DNA of 64,000 nucleotides from the NCBI RefSeq assembly GCF_000737695.1, contig NZ_JPRM01000010.1:62001-126000 (forward strand), given 5' to 3'. This stretch comes from Flavobacterium hydatis. GTDB lineage: Bacteria > Bacteroidota > Bacteroidia > Flavobacteriales > Flavobacteriaceae. Under the pieces are notes generated by a model. The model was not told the DNA's origin and ran no database searches. It was given only the letters and a program-made list of their open reading frames with translations. Each line of letters opens with the position of its first letter. The stretch's first letter is position 1. The position numbers and the translations under genes are program-made. Below, piece by piece: positions 24,696 through 33,104 of this stretch.

Positions 24696-25169
24696 ATGAA
24701 GAAGATAATAATAATCTGTTTTTTGCTCCTGAGCTCAAAAAACCTTGTAGCACAGGAAATAAAGAATCTAAGTTTTATTTTAGTTGTAGATGACGAAATC
24801 ATAAGCACGCAATCAAAACTTACTTTTATAATCACCACAGACACATCAACAGAAAATTTGTCAGCGCTATATTATCCTGGTACCTTATCATTAAGTAAGT
24901 CAGATTATGAAAAAATAGTGTCTCCCGCGACAAAGACTATTTATTTAAAATACAATAGCACAGTTTATTTAGATGGTAAATCTACTTATTACGATTTTGA
25001 GATAGAATATCAGAAAGCATGGTTACAGGATCTTTATAATATACTTAGAATCTACGATCTGAATAGCAAAAAATACAAGAAAAAGTTCGAACCTTTATCT
25101 TCAACTAAAAACTATACTTTTGAACTTTCAAGTCCTAATTCAACATTTTTGAGGGTTAGAAAAAAATAA
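24696..25169 (+). CDS. Putative immunity protein for toxin 2, secreted
   Basis: A 157-residue protein with a signal peptide (MKKIIIICFLLLSSKNLVAQ). The mature part is mostly beta-like, charged, with no domain I know. It begins 5 bp after toxin 2 and is the last gene of the operon, the usual place for an immunity gene. It does not resemble the first immunity protein, in line with the two toxin tips being different. Confidence 0.6.
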   Translation: MKKIIIICFLLLSSKNLVAQEIKNLSFILVVDDEIISTQSKLTFIITTDTSTENLSALYYPGTLSLSKSDYEKIVSPATKTIYLKYNSTVYLDGKSTYYDFEIEYQKAWLQDLYNILRIYDLNSKKYKKKFEPLSSTKNYTFELSSPNSTFLRVRKK

Positions 25170-25229
25170 TGCGAAGTGAATTATCTAAATAGTTATGTTT
25201 TCTTGTTAGTAAATATATACTGCGGATGC

Positions 25230-25532
25230 TCACGAAACATTACTAACCCCATCCATCAGTTTTTGAATATCCTCATAGCGATAGTACATAAGTCCACCTA
25301 TTTTATTATAAGGAAGGGTGCCATTTATCCGTAGGTTTTGCAAGGTTCCAGCGGAAATATTTAGAAGTTTACGAACTTCGTAACTTTTGAGCCATACCCG
25401 CGTTTCCTGACCTGGTTTGCGAGGATATTGCTGGTATCTTCGAATTTCTTCTAAAAGTTCTTTTTTAAATTTATCAAGGTCATCCTTGGTAATAAGATCT
25501 ACATTCATAATTCTTACTTTTACATTAAACAA
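25230..25532 (-). CDS. Excisionase-like helix-turn-helix protein
   Basis: A 100-residue protein with a MerR/HTH_17-type winged helix at about 49-95: WLKSYEVRKLLNISAGTLQN, then LPYNKIGGLMYYRYEDIQKL. The first 45 residues are a charged helix (DDLDKFKKELLEEIRRYQ). Proteins of this type are common beside integrases of Bacteroidetes mobile elements and act as excision factors or regulators. It lies 188 bp downstream of the integrase on the same strand, separated by a strong palindrome. Confidence 0.75.
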   Translation of the reverse strand: MFNVKVRIMNVDLITKDDLDKFKKELLEEIRRYQQYPRKPGQETRVWLKSYEVRKLLNISAGTLQNLRINGTLPYNKIGGLMYYRYEDIQKLMDGVSNVS

Positions 25533-25670
25533 TATCTAACTTAGATTTTGGCAGCTTTTACAAACCATTTGCAAAATAAAGTAATGACTGAACAAAAGGA
25601 GTGATACTGTCCATGTTTGGCTGATGATGGCACTTCTTTACCACCAAAATGCATTTGTTATATTATACAC

Positions 25671-25698
25671 AAAAGGTGGTCGATATCGACCACCTTTT
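25671..25698. terminator. Bidirectional terminator of the integrase gene
   Basis: A perfect 28-bp palindrome with arms AAAAGGTGGTCGAT and ATCGACCACCTTTT, A-rich on one side and T-rich on the other, 22 bp after the integrase stop codon. Confidence 0.8.
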
Positions 25699-25720
25699 AA
25701 ATTTCTATTTTTTGATTGTC

Positions 25721-26956
25721 TTACATACCAGTAGACATTCGTAGTTTAAGATTATGCATATCTTCACTAAGTTTAGACTCTACAACCTTTGCATATATCT
25801 GAGTAGTTCGAATACTGGTATGGCCAAGCATTTTTGAGACGCTTTCAATTGGTACACCATTGCTCAATGTAACAGTAGTTGCAAAAGTATGACGTGCTAT
25901 ATGAAATGTCAACGTCTTGGTTATCCCACAAATGTCAGCGACCTCTTTCAGGTAACCATTCATTCGCTGATTTGAAATTACAGGGAAGACTGTACCGTTA
26001 TTCAGAGCCCTCGGATCATCTCTATACTTCTCCATCAATTCTATTGCCTGTGGCAGCAGTGGTACACGCACACCTGTATCTGTTTTTGCCCTGCTTGTAG
26101 ATATCCACAGTCCTCCGTCTATACCTGTGATAATATTGTTCGGGGTAAGTTCAGCGAGTTCAATATAGGAAAGACCAGTGTAGCAGCTATATAAAAACAT
26201 ATCCCGAACATGCCTTAGCCGCTCAATAGTAAACTCTTTATTTGCTAATGCTATTAGCTCTTTGCTGTTTAATGACTCCCGTTCCACTTTATCAAAATGC
26301 TTCTTGAAACTAGCGAAGGGATCTTTGGACAACCAATCCAACTTAACAGCCATATTTATCATTTTGCGCAGCCTTTCAATATGCTTCATGATTCCGTTAT
26401 TGTTAAGCGGCTTTTGGTGGTCCTTGGGAACATAATTAAAAAGGTAGCGTTCAAAGTCCAGAATAAATTTATAAGTAAGTTGTGAAAGGATAATATCATT
26501 CCTGTAATATTTCTCCCTGAGAAATTTTTCTATATACCTCTGTGTTGTATAGTAGTTTTTCATGGTGCCGGGAGCCAATTTAATTTCCTGTTGTTCATTA
26601 TGATATTCTATCAATGATACCAATGTAGGTAATAGATGGTCAGTGCCCAATACCTTGTCACGGATTGCTGGACCGTCTATCGCATCATCACTCAGTACCA
26701 TCTGCTGATACGTATTTATGATCTTTGCCTTAAACTGATTAAGGTACATGTTGAGTTCAACTGTTTCTTTACGGCTTCCCTTTGCCATACCTTTTCTTTC
26801 ATCCCATTCATTTGCGTTCACAGAACGCTTTACGGAAATCTCAGTGCGTTTTCCATTTACAGTAACCCTGGCGCATATTGGCGCCTTGCCTTGCATGGAG
26901 GTTTTTTGTGTCTTTAAATAAAAGAGCACCCCAAATGTTGTAGTAGCTGTTTTCAT
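25721..26956 (-). CDS. Tyrosine recombinase (IntDOT-type integrase)
   Basis: A 411-residue recombinase with an arm-binding N-terminus (about 1-100), a SAM-like core-binding domain (about 110-215) and the catalytic domain (about 225-400). Catalytic residues in order are Lys291, His352-x-x-Arg355 (FHIARHTFAT), His379 (MLGHTS) and the nucleophile Tyr388 (TTQIYAKV). The first catalytic Arg is replaced by Ser263 (YTGLSYIEL), as in the integrase of CTnDOT, which also lacks that Arg. It is 297 bp from the tRNA-Pro 3' end, pointing away from it, and presumably inserts and excises the left element there. Confidence 0.92.
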   Translation of the reverse strand: MKTATTTFGVLFYLKTQKTSMQGKAPICARVTVNGKRTEISVKRSVNANEWDERKGMAKGSRKETVELNMYLNQFKAKIINTYQQMVLSDDAIDGPAIRDKVLGTDHLLPTLVSLIEYHNEQQEIKLAPGTMKNYYTTQRYIEKFLREKYYRNDIILSQLTYKFILDFERYLFNYVPKDHQKPLNNNGIMKHIERLRKMINMAVKLDWLSKDPFASFKKHFDKVERESLNSKELIALANKEFTIERLRHVRDMFLYSCYTGLSYIELAELTPNNIITGIDGGLWISTSRAKTDTGVRVPLLPQAIELMEKYRDDPRALNNGTVFPVISNQRMNGYLKEVADICGITKTLTFHIARHTFATTVTLSNGVPIESVSKMLGHTSIRTTQIYAKVVESKLSEDMHNLKLRMSTGM

Positions 26957-26997
26957 ATCTCAAAAATTTAATGTTCAGGACATTTGCACATTAAATG

Positions 26998-27151
26998 GGT
27001 CCCAAGAAAGCTGGATTTCTGCTGAAAACTGGCATACTCAGAGAAGCATAAAATGTTAAAATTTGAGTACAACAGACTGAAAACGAAAGTGTTAAAATGA
27101 TTTTTGGGACCTAAAGTTAAAAAAAGAAAAGGGGTAGCCGAATAGGTCCCA
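26998..27151. promoter_or_regulatory. Three GGTCCCA sites next to the attachment site
   Basis: GGTCCCA occurs at 26998-27004 and 27145-27151, and in inverse orientation (TGGGACC) at 27105-27111, in the spacer between the integrase start and the tRNA. They could be arm-type binding sites of the recombinase or its accessory factor. No core repeat was found. Confidence 0.35.
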
Positions 27152-27195
27152 TTTTCTTTGATATAATTTGAACATTTTGGAGTTGAATAAATAGA

Positions 27196-27229
27196 AAAAC
27201 CCCTTAAATCGAATGATTTAAGGGGTTTT
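27196..27229 (-). terminator. Terminator downstream of tRNA-Pro
   Basis: AAAACCCCTTAAATC (27196-27210) and its complement (27215-27229) form a 15-bp stem with a 4-nt loop. It lies 25 bp past the 3' end of tRNA-Pro and reads as U-rich on the minus strand. Confidence 0.8.
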
Positions 27230-27253
27230 GACGGCCTTTGAAAGGCGTTAGTG

Positions 27254-27328
27254 TCGGGGTGGCAGGATTCGAACCTGCGGCCTCCTGCTCCCAAAGCAGG
27301 CGCGATAACCGGGCTACGCTACACCCCG
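27254..27328 (-). tRNA. tRNA-Pro (anticodon TGG)
   Basis: Read on the minus strand, 27328 to 27254 folds as a normal tRNA. The acceptor begins CGGGGTG and pairs with CACCCCG. The anticodon arm is CTGCTTTGGGAGCAG with anticodon TGG, and the T arm contains GGTTCGAATCC. The CCA is not encoded (CAC follows the discriminator A). It is the attachment site of the left element, which joins its 3' side. Confidence 0.95.
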
Positions 27329-27450
27329 TAAGCGGCTGCAAAGATAGACATTTATTTCAGTTGTCAAAACATTTTTTGAAAAATAAATAAAATTTATTTC
27401 TATATAGTTAATTAGGATTTATTTAAGGCTCTAATTTTTATAATATAGAT

Positions 27451-27458
27451 TACATTTG
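27451..27458 (+). promoter_or_regulatory. Candidate -7 promoter box of trxB
   Basis: TACATTTG fits the Bacteroidetes -7 consensus TAnnTTTG, 21 bp upstream of the trxB start at 27480. The -33 TTG is not obvious at the expected distance. Confidence 0.5.
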
Positions 27459-27479
27459 CATCTCAGTAAAATTAAAAAT

Positions 27480-28427
27480 ATGTCAGATACAATCGAAAAA
27501 ATTAAATGCCTAATTATAGGTTCTGGACCAGCAGGTTATACTGCCGCTATTTATGCTGCCAGAGCTAATATGAATCCAGTTTTATATCAAGGAATGCAAC
27601 CTGGAGGACAATTAACAACTACAAACGAAGTTGAAAATTTCCCTGGTTATGTTGATGGAGTTACTGGGCCAGAAATGATGATACAATTACAAAACCAAGC
27701 ACAACGTTTTGGTGCAGATATACGAGATGGTTGGGCTACTAAAGTTGACTTTTCTGGAGATATCCATAAAGTTTGGATTAACGATACTATCGAATTACAT
27801 TGCGAAACGGTAATTATTTCTACCGGAGCATCTGCTAAATATCTTGGATTACCATCTGAGCAACATTATTTAAAAATGGGAGGTGGAGTTTCTGCTTGCG
27901 CTGTTTGCGACGGATTCTTTTACAGAAACCAAGAAGTTGTAATCGTAGGAGCTGGAGATTCAGCTTGCGAAGAAGCACATTACTTATCTAAACTTTGTAA
28001 AAAAGTAACGATGTTGGTAAGAAGCGAAAAATTTAGAGCTTCAAAAATTATGGAAGATCGTGTTCGTAAAACCGAAAATATCGAGATTTTAATGAACCAC
28101 GATACTGTAGAGGTAGTTGGAGACGAGCAAGTAGTTACTGCTGTAAAAGCTAAAAACAAAACTACTGGTGAAATTTTTGACATTCCAGCAACAGGATTCT
28201 TCGTTGCCATTGGTCATAAACCAAACACAGATATCTTTAAAGACTATTTAACACTAGACGAAACAGGATATATCATTAATACACCAGGAACATCATATAC
28301 AAATGTACCAGGAGTTTTTGTAGCTGGAGATGCTGCAGATCACGTATACCGTCAGGCAATTACTGCTGCAGGTACAGGATGTATGGCTGCTCTGGATGCT
28401 GAAAGATATTTGGCATCAAAAGACTAA
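27480..28427 (+). CDS. trxB: Thioredoxin-disulfide reductase
   Basis: From ATG 27480 (MSDTIEKIKC) the protein has 315 residues, the normal size for the low-molecular-weight enzyme; an upstream in-frame ATG at 27456 would add eight unlikely residues and overlap the -7 box. The FAD-binding GSGPAGYTAAIYAARA is at 14-29, the redox pair Cys140-Ala-Val-Cys143 lies in SACAVCDG, the NADPH-binding VGAGDSACEEA follows, and GVFVAGDAAD near the C-terminus contacts FAD. It reduces thioredoxin with NADPH in the cytosol. It is the first chromosomal gene beyond the tRNA-Pro border. Confidence 0.95.
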   Translation: MSDTIEKIKCLIIGSGPAGYTAAIYAARANMNPVLYQGMQPGGQLTTTNEVENFPGYVDGVTGPEMMIQLQNQAQRFGADIRDGWATKVDFSGDIHKVWINDTIELHCETVIISTGASAKYLGLPSEQHYLKMGGGVSACAVCDGFFYRNQEVVIVGAGDSACEEAHYLSKLCKKVTMLVRSEKFRASKIMEDRVRKTENIEILMNHDTVEVVGDEQVVTAVKAKNKTTGEIFDIPATGFFVAIGHKPNTDIFKDYLTLDETGYIINTPGTSYTNVPGVFVAGDAADHVYRQAITAAGTGCMAALDAERYLASKD

Positions 28428-28573
28428 TTAAGTAAGTCGAAAGTTTTAAAGTCGTAAAGTCAAAAGGACGAATATTGGTTTTAGTTACAGAAAATCAATG
28501 TATTGTTTGTTTTGTCTAATTTTAAAATACGACATTATAATGTGATTATTACTTAGTTCTTTAGAACTCATAA

Positions 28574-28609
28574 AAAAAGTTCCATTCGCCGAGGCGAATG
28601 GAACTTTTT
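28574..28609. terminator. Bidirectional terminator between trxB and the GIN operon
   Basis: A perfect 17-bp stem, arms AAAAAGTTCCATTCGCC (28574-28590) and its complement (28593-28609), 2-nt spacer, flanked by A and T runs. The flanking 28428-28676 gap holds nothing else I can support. Confidence 0.85.
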
Positions 28610-28676
28610 ACTTTTATACAATTATTGATTGAAGTTTCTACTCTGCTTAATTTAGCAAATTGATTATAGCATTTAT

Positions 28677-29510
28677 TTACTTCAATCTTTTAATCAGTTT
28701 TGCTTCTTCAGAAAAACGGGTAATTTCAACTTTAGGTGTTCCTAAAAGCTGAACTTCGGCTTTGTCACCCGCAGCAATAACAATGGTAGTTTCGGCAAGT
28801 AAGCTAGAAGTACTATAACCTTCGGCAGTAAGATTAGCGTTCTTTACAGTAAATTTATTTCCTGTTAGTACAGAGTTGTTATCTAGCCTAAAAGTTGCAT
28901 TAGTAGCAGAACCTTCGATAGCTGCATTTGCTTTTTGATATAAATCGCATTTAAAATCTGTTGCAACAACCAATGCTTTTAAACCAGCATTTTTACTTAA
29001 TTGCACACTTCCACTTTCTGATTTTAAATTCAGTTCTGTTTTCGATTTATCATCAGCTATCAAAGCAAATTTCTTAGAATTTACATTCAGAAATAACTTC
29101 GAGTAATCCACAGAGTTAAAAGTAATATCCTCAAGCTGAATTTCCTGAATAGCATTTACGACAGTTGCATTTTTTGCAGTAACTTTAATTAAATCTTTAG
29201 TATAGGTTACTCTTACGATTAGCTTTTTAAAAATAGTCGCATCCTTAGAGGTGTAAAGACGAAGCAATTGCCCGTTTAAATCCATGCCAATAATTTCATG
29301 AAGATTATCATCGGCTTCGATTTTTATTTCATTTTTTTGTCCACGTTCTAAGTAAACTTCAAGATTGTCATTAACTTCAAGACTATTAAATTCACCTACT
29401 TCTTTGGTTGCTATAGTAACTGTTTTAGAACCTTTTATCTTTTCCTTTTTTTGTGCAAATGTTGTTGTAGTAACAACTAAAAGCAGGAGCGCTAGTGTGT
29501 AATTTTTCAT
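28677..29510 (-). CDS. Head-GIN-domain (DUF2807-like) secreted protein
   Basis: A 277-residue protein with a signal peptide (MKNYTLALLLLVVTTTTFAQ). The rest is the repetitive beta-solenoid-like GIN pattern: FNSLEVNDNLEVYLERGQKNEIKIEADDNL, VRVTYTKDLIKVTAKNATVV and repeated short strands rich in Asn, Ser and Thr. GIN-domain proteins are thought to be adhesin-like or envelope-associated, without known enzymatic activity. It closes a four-gene minus-strand row with another GIN protein, a PspC protein and a PadR regulator; the 80-bp gap to the preceding gene allows read-through. Confidence 0.75.
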   Translation of the reverse strand: MKNYTLALLLLVVTTTTFAQKKEKIKGSKTVTIATKEVGEFNSLEVNDNLEVYLERGQKNEIKIEADDNLHEIIGMDLNGQLLRLYTSKDATIFKKLIVRVTYTKDLIKVTAKNATVVNAIQEIQLEDITFNSVDYSKLFLNVNSKKFALIADDKSKTELNLKSESGSVQLSKNAGLKALVVATDFKCDLYQKANAAIEGSATNATFRLDNNSVLTGNKFTVKNANLTAEGYSTSSLLAETTIVIAAGDKAEVQLLGTPKVEITRFSEEAKLIKRLK

Positions 29511-29590
29511 TAAATTTTGTTTTTTACAAATATAAAAAAATCATCCACTTTGGGTGGATGATTAATATAATTTTAAGTACTATTTAAGTA

Positions 29591-30331
29591 TTAGTCTTGA
29601 TCAATGCTTCCGCCAGAACTAGATTTTTTCTCGATAGATTTTGGTACAGAATTGTAATTAATGTTACCTCCACTGCTCGCATCAGCTTTCAAACTTACTA
29701 TTGGATGTACATATACAGTAGCTCCACTAGAAGATTGAGCTTCAATCTCGTTTGCTAATAATTTTTTAGCACTAATATCGCTTCCGCTAGATGCAGATAC
29801 ATTTAGTTTTAATGCTTTTCCTTCTATAGAGATGGAGCTACCACTACTTGTTTCGCAAGTTATAGCGTCCGACTCTATGTTTAGACTCATGTTTGCAGAG
29901 CTCGATGCATCCAGGCTAATATCTTCACCTCTTAAAATATTCTGACTTTTTACAGTTGATGCACTCGAAGCTTTTATCTTATCAATGATTGGCATTTTTA
30001 CAATTACCCTTTTAGATTTTATGTTTTTAAAAGAGTTGTAGTCAGATTTTATTACCAAAGTATTTCCTTCCACTCTTGTGGTGATTCCGTTTATCAAATT
30101 ATCATCGGCTTCTACAGTAATTTCGGTTTTGTCCGATTGTTCAATTACAAGATCTATAGCATTGCTAACAGATACATTTGTAAACTCTCCCTGAACATTT
30201 CTTTTTTCAGTAATAACTTTTCCGCTTCCTACTATCGATTTAAAATTACCCGAGTAGTTACAAGAAGCAAATAACAAAGCTGTTAAGGCAACAACTATAA
30301 ACTTGGTAATCCACATAATTATCTTGATCAT
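29591..30331 (-). CDS. Head-GIN-domain lipoprotein
   Basis: A 246-residue lipoprotein with signal sequence and lipobox LLFASC (Cys near 24). The mature part has the typical start VQGEFTNVSVSNAIDLVIEQSDKTEITVEADDNLI and then many Ser-rich repeats such as IKASSASTV, LDASSSANMSL and SASSGSDISAK, ending in SSSGGSIDQD. These repeats match the GIN-domain beta-helix. It overlaps nothing but begins 2 bp after the PspC gene, so the two are translated together. A role in the envelope is likely; the exact role is not known. Confidence 0.8.
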   Translation of the reverse strand: MIKIIMWITKFIVVALTALLFASCNYSGNFKSIVGSGKVITEKRNVQGEFTNVSVSNAIDLVIEQSDKTEITVEADDNLINGITTRVEGNTLVIKSDYNSFKNIKSKRVIVKMPIIDKIKASSASTVKSQNILRGEDISLDASSSANMSLNIESDAITCETSSGSSISIEGKALKLNVSASSGSDISAKKLLANEIEAQSSSGATVYVHPIVSLKADASSGGNINYNSVPKSIEKKSSSGGSIDQD

Positions 30332-30333
30332 GA

Positions 30334-32064
30334 CTAATTAATTTTAATTATAACTCCGTTTTTATCTGTAGTTAAGTGTCCTGAAGTTTTCTTTCCGTTC
30401 AAGACTTCTTTACCATTTATTTTAACCGATACTTCATTTATAGTATCGTTAGGATCATTATCTTCATCATTTTCAACATCGTCAAATTCATTTTCAGATA
30501 TCGGGCAGTTCAAACATTTAACTTTAGAACTTCCTACTTTATAAATGTAATTATCAGAACTAAAATGCAAATTAAAGAAATTGTCATCAGACTCATCATA
30601 ATCTTCTACCGAAGCATCTGGTTTTAGTAATTGACCTTCTGGTAAGTATAAATATATTTTTACTTCTTGGTCTCTAAATTTGTTTTTAACATCAGTAAGA
30701 AGATAATTGTCAAGTAATAGTTGATTCCCTTTAATTTCGAATTTATAGTTTATTTTTTCAGCTCTTTCCTTAGCATCGATAAACGATTTACCTCTTGCTT
30801 GTTTTTCTATTTGTATGTAAGCTGTTTTTTCATCCGTATGCAATACATGAAAGCTAACATTTGTAGAATAAATTAATTGTTGGTTTGCCGAATCCTGTAC
30901 AAATTCAAAATCTCTGTGATGATCAAGATCTTTTGAGTAATAATCATTGTATTTAAACTTTACAAAAAGAGTATCCGTTGTTTTAATGTTTATAGGTTGT
31001 TTTTGTACCGTTTTGTTTTCATAAGAAATCTCAGTTGCTTGTTTTATCCCAACACTTATTGCTAATGCCATTGCAATAATCCAAACTGCAAGAAGTGTAT
31101 ATTTAGCAATATTACCAATAGATTTCATGTTTGGCGCTAATAATTTAAAACCTAAAAGCGTTAAGAAAAAGAACGGAATTCCAACAGCAAAGAACATTAA
31201 TAAACCAAACATCCATATAGGATAATCAGTAAAGTTTCCAGCGTCTATAAAGTTTTGCCAAGGAAAGTCAATAAATATGTTTGTTCCCAGAGTAAAAACC
31301 CCAATAAGTAATAAGATCAGAGTAGTGATACCAGACATGATTAAAATAATTCCTAAAAACTTAGCAAAGATTTTAAAAACAGTCATGATAAAATCACTAA
31401 AACCATTTCCTATTTTCTCAGCGCCAGATTTTACCTGGTTTCCCATTTTGTCATAATCTGCATTTTTAAATTTTTCCGAAAGAGAATCAATTTCCTCACG
31501 TACCTTTTTTTCGATATTCGAAATCGTAACCGGTTCCCCAGTCATTTCTAGTTTTTCCGAAGTTGTTACAGCTTCGGGAGTTACAATCCATAATACGATA
31601 TAAGCAAGTATTCCAGTTCCAAATCCAGCAAAAACAAATATCAAAAACATGATTTTTAACCAAACAGAATCTATTCCAAAATAGTGACCTAAACCAGTTG
31701 CTACACCACCAATCATACCTTTTTCTTTATCACGGTATAATTTTTTAGATCTACGAGTTCCAGAATCGCTAAATGATTGATGAGATGCATTAGCTTCTTC
31801 CTCGATAATGTAGTCCTCTGGTTGTCCCATTACAGCAATAACCTCATCTACATCTTTTAATCCCACAACATGTTTTTCACTTTTTTGTTTCTCGGTTAAT
31901 AATTCCGATACACGCATTTCAATGTCTTTAATGATTTCATCCTTACCAGAAGAGTTACCCAAAGAACGTTTTATAGCGTCAAAATAGCGCGTCAGTTTCA
32001 AGTATGCATCTTCATCTATATGAAAGAACATGCCTCCTAAGTTAATATTTACAGTTTTGTTCAT
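30334..32064 (-). CDS. PspC-domain membrane protein
   Basis: A 576-residue inner-membrane protein. The N-terminus (1-85) is a conserved Bacteroidetes leader with a VNINLGGMFFHIDEDAY start. The PspC domain lies at about 107-167 (KLYRDKEKGMIGGVATGLGHYFGIDSVWLKIMF...YIVLWIVTPE). Three or four further membrane helices follow (about 225-345), and then a large extracytoplasmic region. PspC proteins take part in envelope stress responses. The PadR gene ends 2 bp before it and the GIN lipoprotein starts 2 bp after it, so PadR-PspC-GIN form a tight operon. Confidence 0.85.
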   Translation of the reverse strand: MNKTVNINLGGMFFHIDEDAYLKLTRYFDAIKRSLGNSSGKDEIIKDIEMRVSELLTEKQKSEKHVVGLKDVDEVIAVMGQPEDYIIEEEANASHQSFSDSGTRRSKKLYRDKEKGMIGGVATGLGHYFGIDSVWLKIMFLIFVFAGFGTGILAYIVLWIVTPEAVTTSEKLEMTGEPVTISNIEKKVREEIDSLSEKFKNADYDKMGNQVKSGAEKIGNGFSDFIMTVFKIFAKFLGIILIMSGITTLILLLIGVFTLGTNIFIDFPWQNFIDAGNFTDYPIWMFGLLMFFAVGIPFFFLTLLGFKLLAPNMKSIGNIAKYTLLAVWIIAMALAISVGIKQATEISYENKTVQKQPINIKTTDTLFVKFKYNDYYSKDLDHHRDFEFVQDSANQQLIYSTNVSFHVLHTDEKTAYIQIEKQARGKSFIDAKERAEKINYKFEIKGNQLLLDNYLLTDVKNKFRDQEVKIYLYLPEGQLLKPDASVEDYDESDDNFFNLHFSSDNYIYKVGSSKVKCLNCPISENEFDDVENDEDNDPNDTINEVSVKINGKEVLNGKKTSGHLTTDKNGVIIKIN

Positions 32065-32066
32065 GA

Positions 32067-32399
32067 CTATTGTTTTTGATTGGTGATTAGTGTTACAGCT
32101 TCCGAAAGTTCATTCCAGGTGCCATTTAGTTCGTTTAAAAATGTTTGACCTATTTCAGTTAATCCATAATATTTTCGTGGTGGTCCAGAAGTCGATTCTT
32201 CCCAGCGATAATTAAGTAAACCGTCGTTTTTTAATCTGGTTAATAATGGATAAATAGTTCCTTCTACAACCAGTAATTTTGCGTTTTTCAAAGTGTCTAA
32301 TATTTCCGATGTATAAGCATCTTTTTCTTTCAGTACAGATAAGATACAAAACTCAAGAACACCTTTGCGCATCTGTGCTTTTGTGTTTTCAATGTTCAT
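32067..32399 (-). CDS. PadR-family transcriptional regulator
   Basis: A 110-residue regulator that is all PadR winged helix: MRKGVLEFCILSVLKEKDAYTSEILDTL, then LVVEGTIYPLLTRLKNDGLL, YRWEESTSGPPRKYYGLTEIG with the typical PPRKYY wing, and a C-terminal dimer helix. It is first in the PadR-PspC-GIN-GIN operon and probably represses it. The ligand is unknown. Confidence 0.9.
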   Translation of the reverse strand: MNIENTKAQMRKGVLEFCILSVLKEKDAYTSEILDTLKNAKLLVVEGTIYPLLTRLKNDGLLNYRWEESTSGPPRKYYGLTEIGQTFLNELNGTWNELSEAVTLITNQKQ

Positions 32400-32480
32400 A
32401 ATTTCATTTTGTTTTGTTTAGATTGACGTTTCGTTTTTTGATCGATGATTGATTGTGATTGATTGATGATTTTTTTTTGA

Positions 32481-32620
32481 AGCTATTTCCTGCTCTCCGC
32501 TATATCTTTTTCTGGCAAAAAGAGCCAGAAAAAGGATGCCGCTTCTATCAGGGCTAGGCTCATATATTGTATATAACTTTTAACTTTTTATCTTGTCATC
32601 CTGAGCGGAGTCGAAGGATA
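32481..32620. repeat. REP-like palindromic intergenic sequence
   Basis: The gap 32400-32624 holds a palindrome with arms CTTTTTCTGGC (32506-32516) and GCCAGAAAAAG (32524-32534), in a context (CTGCTCTCCGCTATATC ... GGATGCCGCTTCTATCAGGG) that recurs between flavobacterial genes. A second common intergenic motif, TGTCATCCTGAGCGGAGTCG, begins at about 32596. I see no gene here. Confidence 0.55.
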
Positions 32621-32624
32621 AGTA

Positions 32625-33104
32625 TTATTTAATAAAAGGAATCGTAAGCGGGTATTTGTATAATTCACCGTTCGAAGCTTTTATCGAAGCATAAATAACC
32701 AAGAAGAACTCAACTACTTTAAGCATTCCAAAAATTAAGATTGCTAAAACTCCAATACTTAAGATTCCGATATTGTCGCTAAGATTAAAATTATTCATTG
32801 TAAAATCATTGTCATTAATAATTACATCCATCGGAATGTTCTTGAAGATTACAAAAACAAAAATTGGAATAGCAATTAAGGCAAGAATCAAAGTGTATAA
32901 CAATAAACTTAACTGAAAATTTAAAGCTTGTTTACCATGATGATCCACAAATTCTGATTTGTCTTTTTTACTCGACCATAATAGTATTGGGAAAATATAA
33001 TTCCCAAACGGAATGAAATATTGAGTTAATGTACTCAAATGAGTAAACGTTGCGAAGTTTCTTTCTGATGATGTTTCCATGATTAGTGGTGTTGATTTTT
33101 CCAT
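32625..33104 (-). CDS. DUF4870-like membrane protein
   Basis: A 159-residue protein with three or four membrane helices. The family features are LTQYFIPFGNYIFPILLW, then the charged KKDKSEFVDHHGKQALNFQ loop, and helices at about 72-92, 108-130. DUF4870 proteins are small integral membrane proteins of unknown role, common near stress and envelope genes. It stands alone, upstream of the REP-like gap, facing the PadR operon on the same strand. Confidence 0.75.
   Translation of the reverse strand: MEKSTPLIMETSSERNFATFTHLSTLTQYFIPFGNYIFPILLWSSKKDKSEFVDHHGKQALNFQLSLLLYTLILALIAIPIFVFVIFKNIPMDVIINDNDFTMNNFNLSDNIGILSIGVLAILIFGMLKVVEFFLVIYASIKASNGELYKYPLTIPFIK

Larger units (their letters stand above)
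1..27253. mobile_element. Integrated element at tRNA-Pro (right end; left end outside window)
   Basis: A tyrosine recombinase at 25721-26956 and an excisionase-like HTH gene lie next to the 3' end of the tRNA-Pro gene at 27254-27328, the usual layout of an integrative element that uses a tRNA 3' end as attachment site. Everything to the left is accessory in character: regulators, a toxin/immunity operon, an inducible polymerase cassette, a SusC/D locus and a possible nucleotide-sensing module. By eye the SusC and polymerase genes are richer in G and C than the chromosome right of the tRNA. I see no conjugation genes and no second copy of the tRNA 3' end in the window, so the left border is presumed to be further left. 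Older nested insertions cannot be excluded. Confidence 0.65.
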
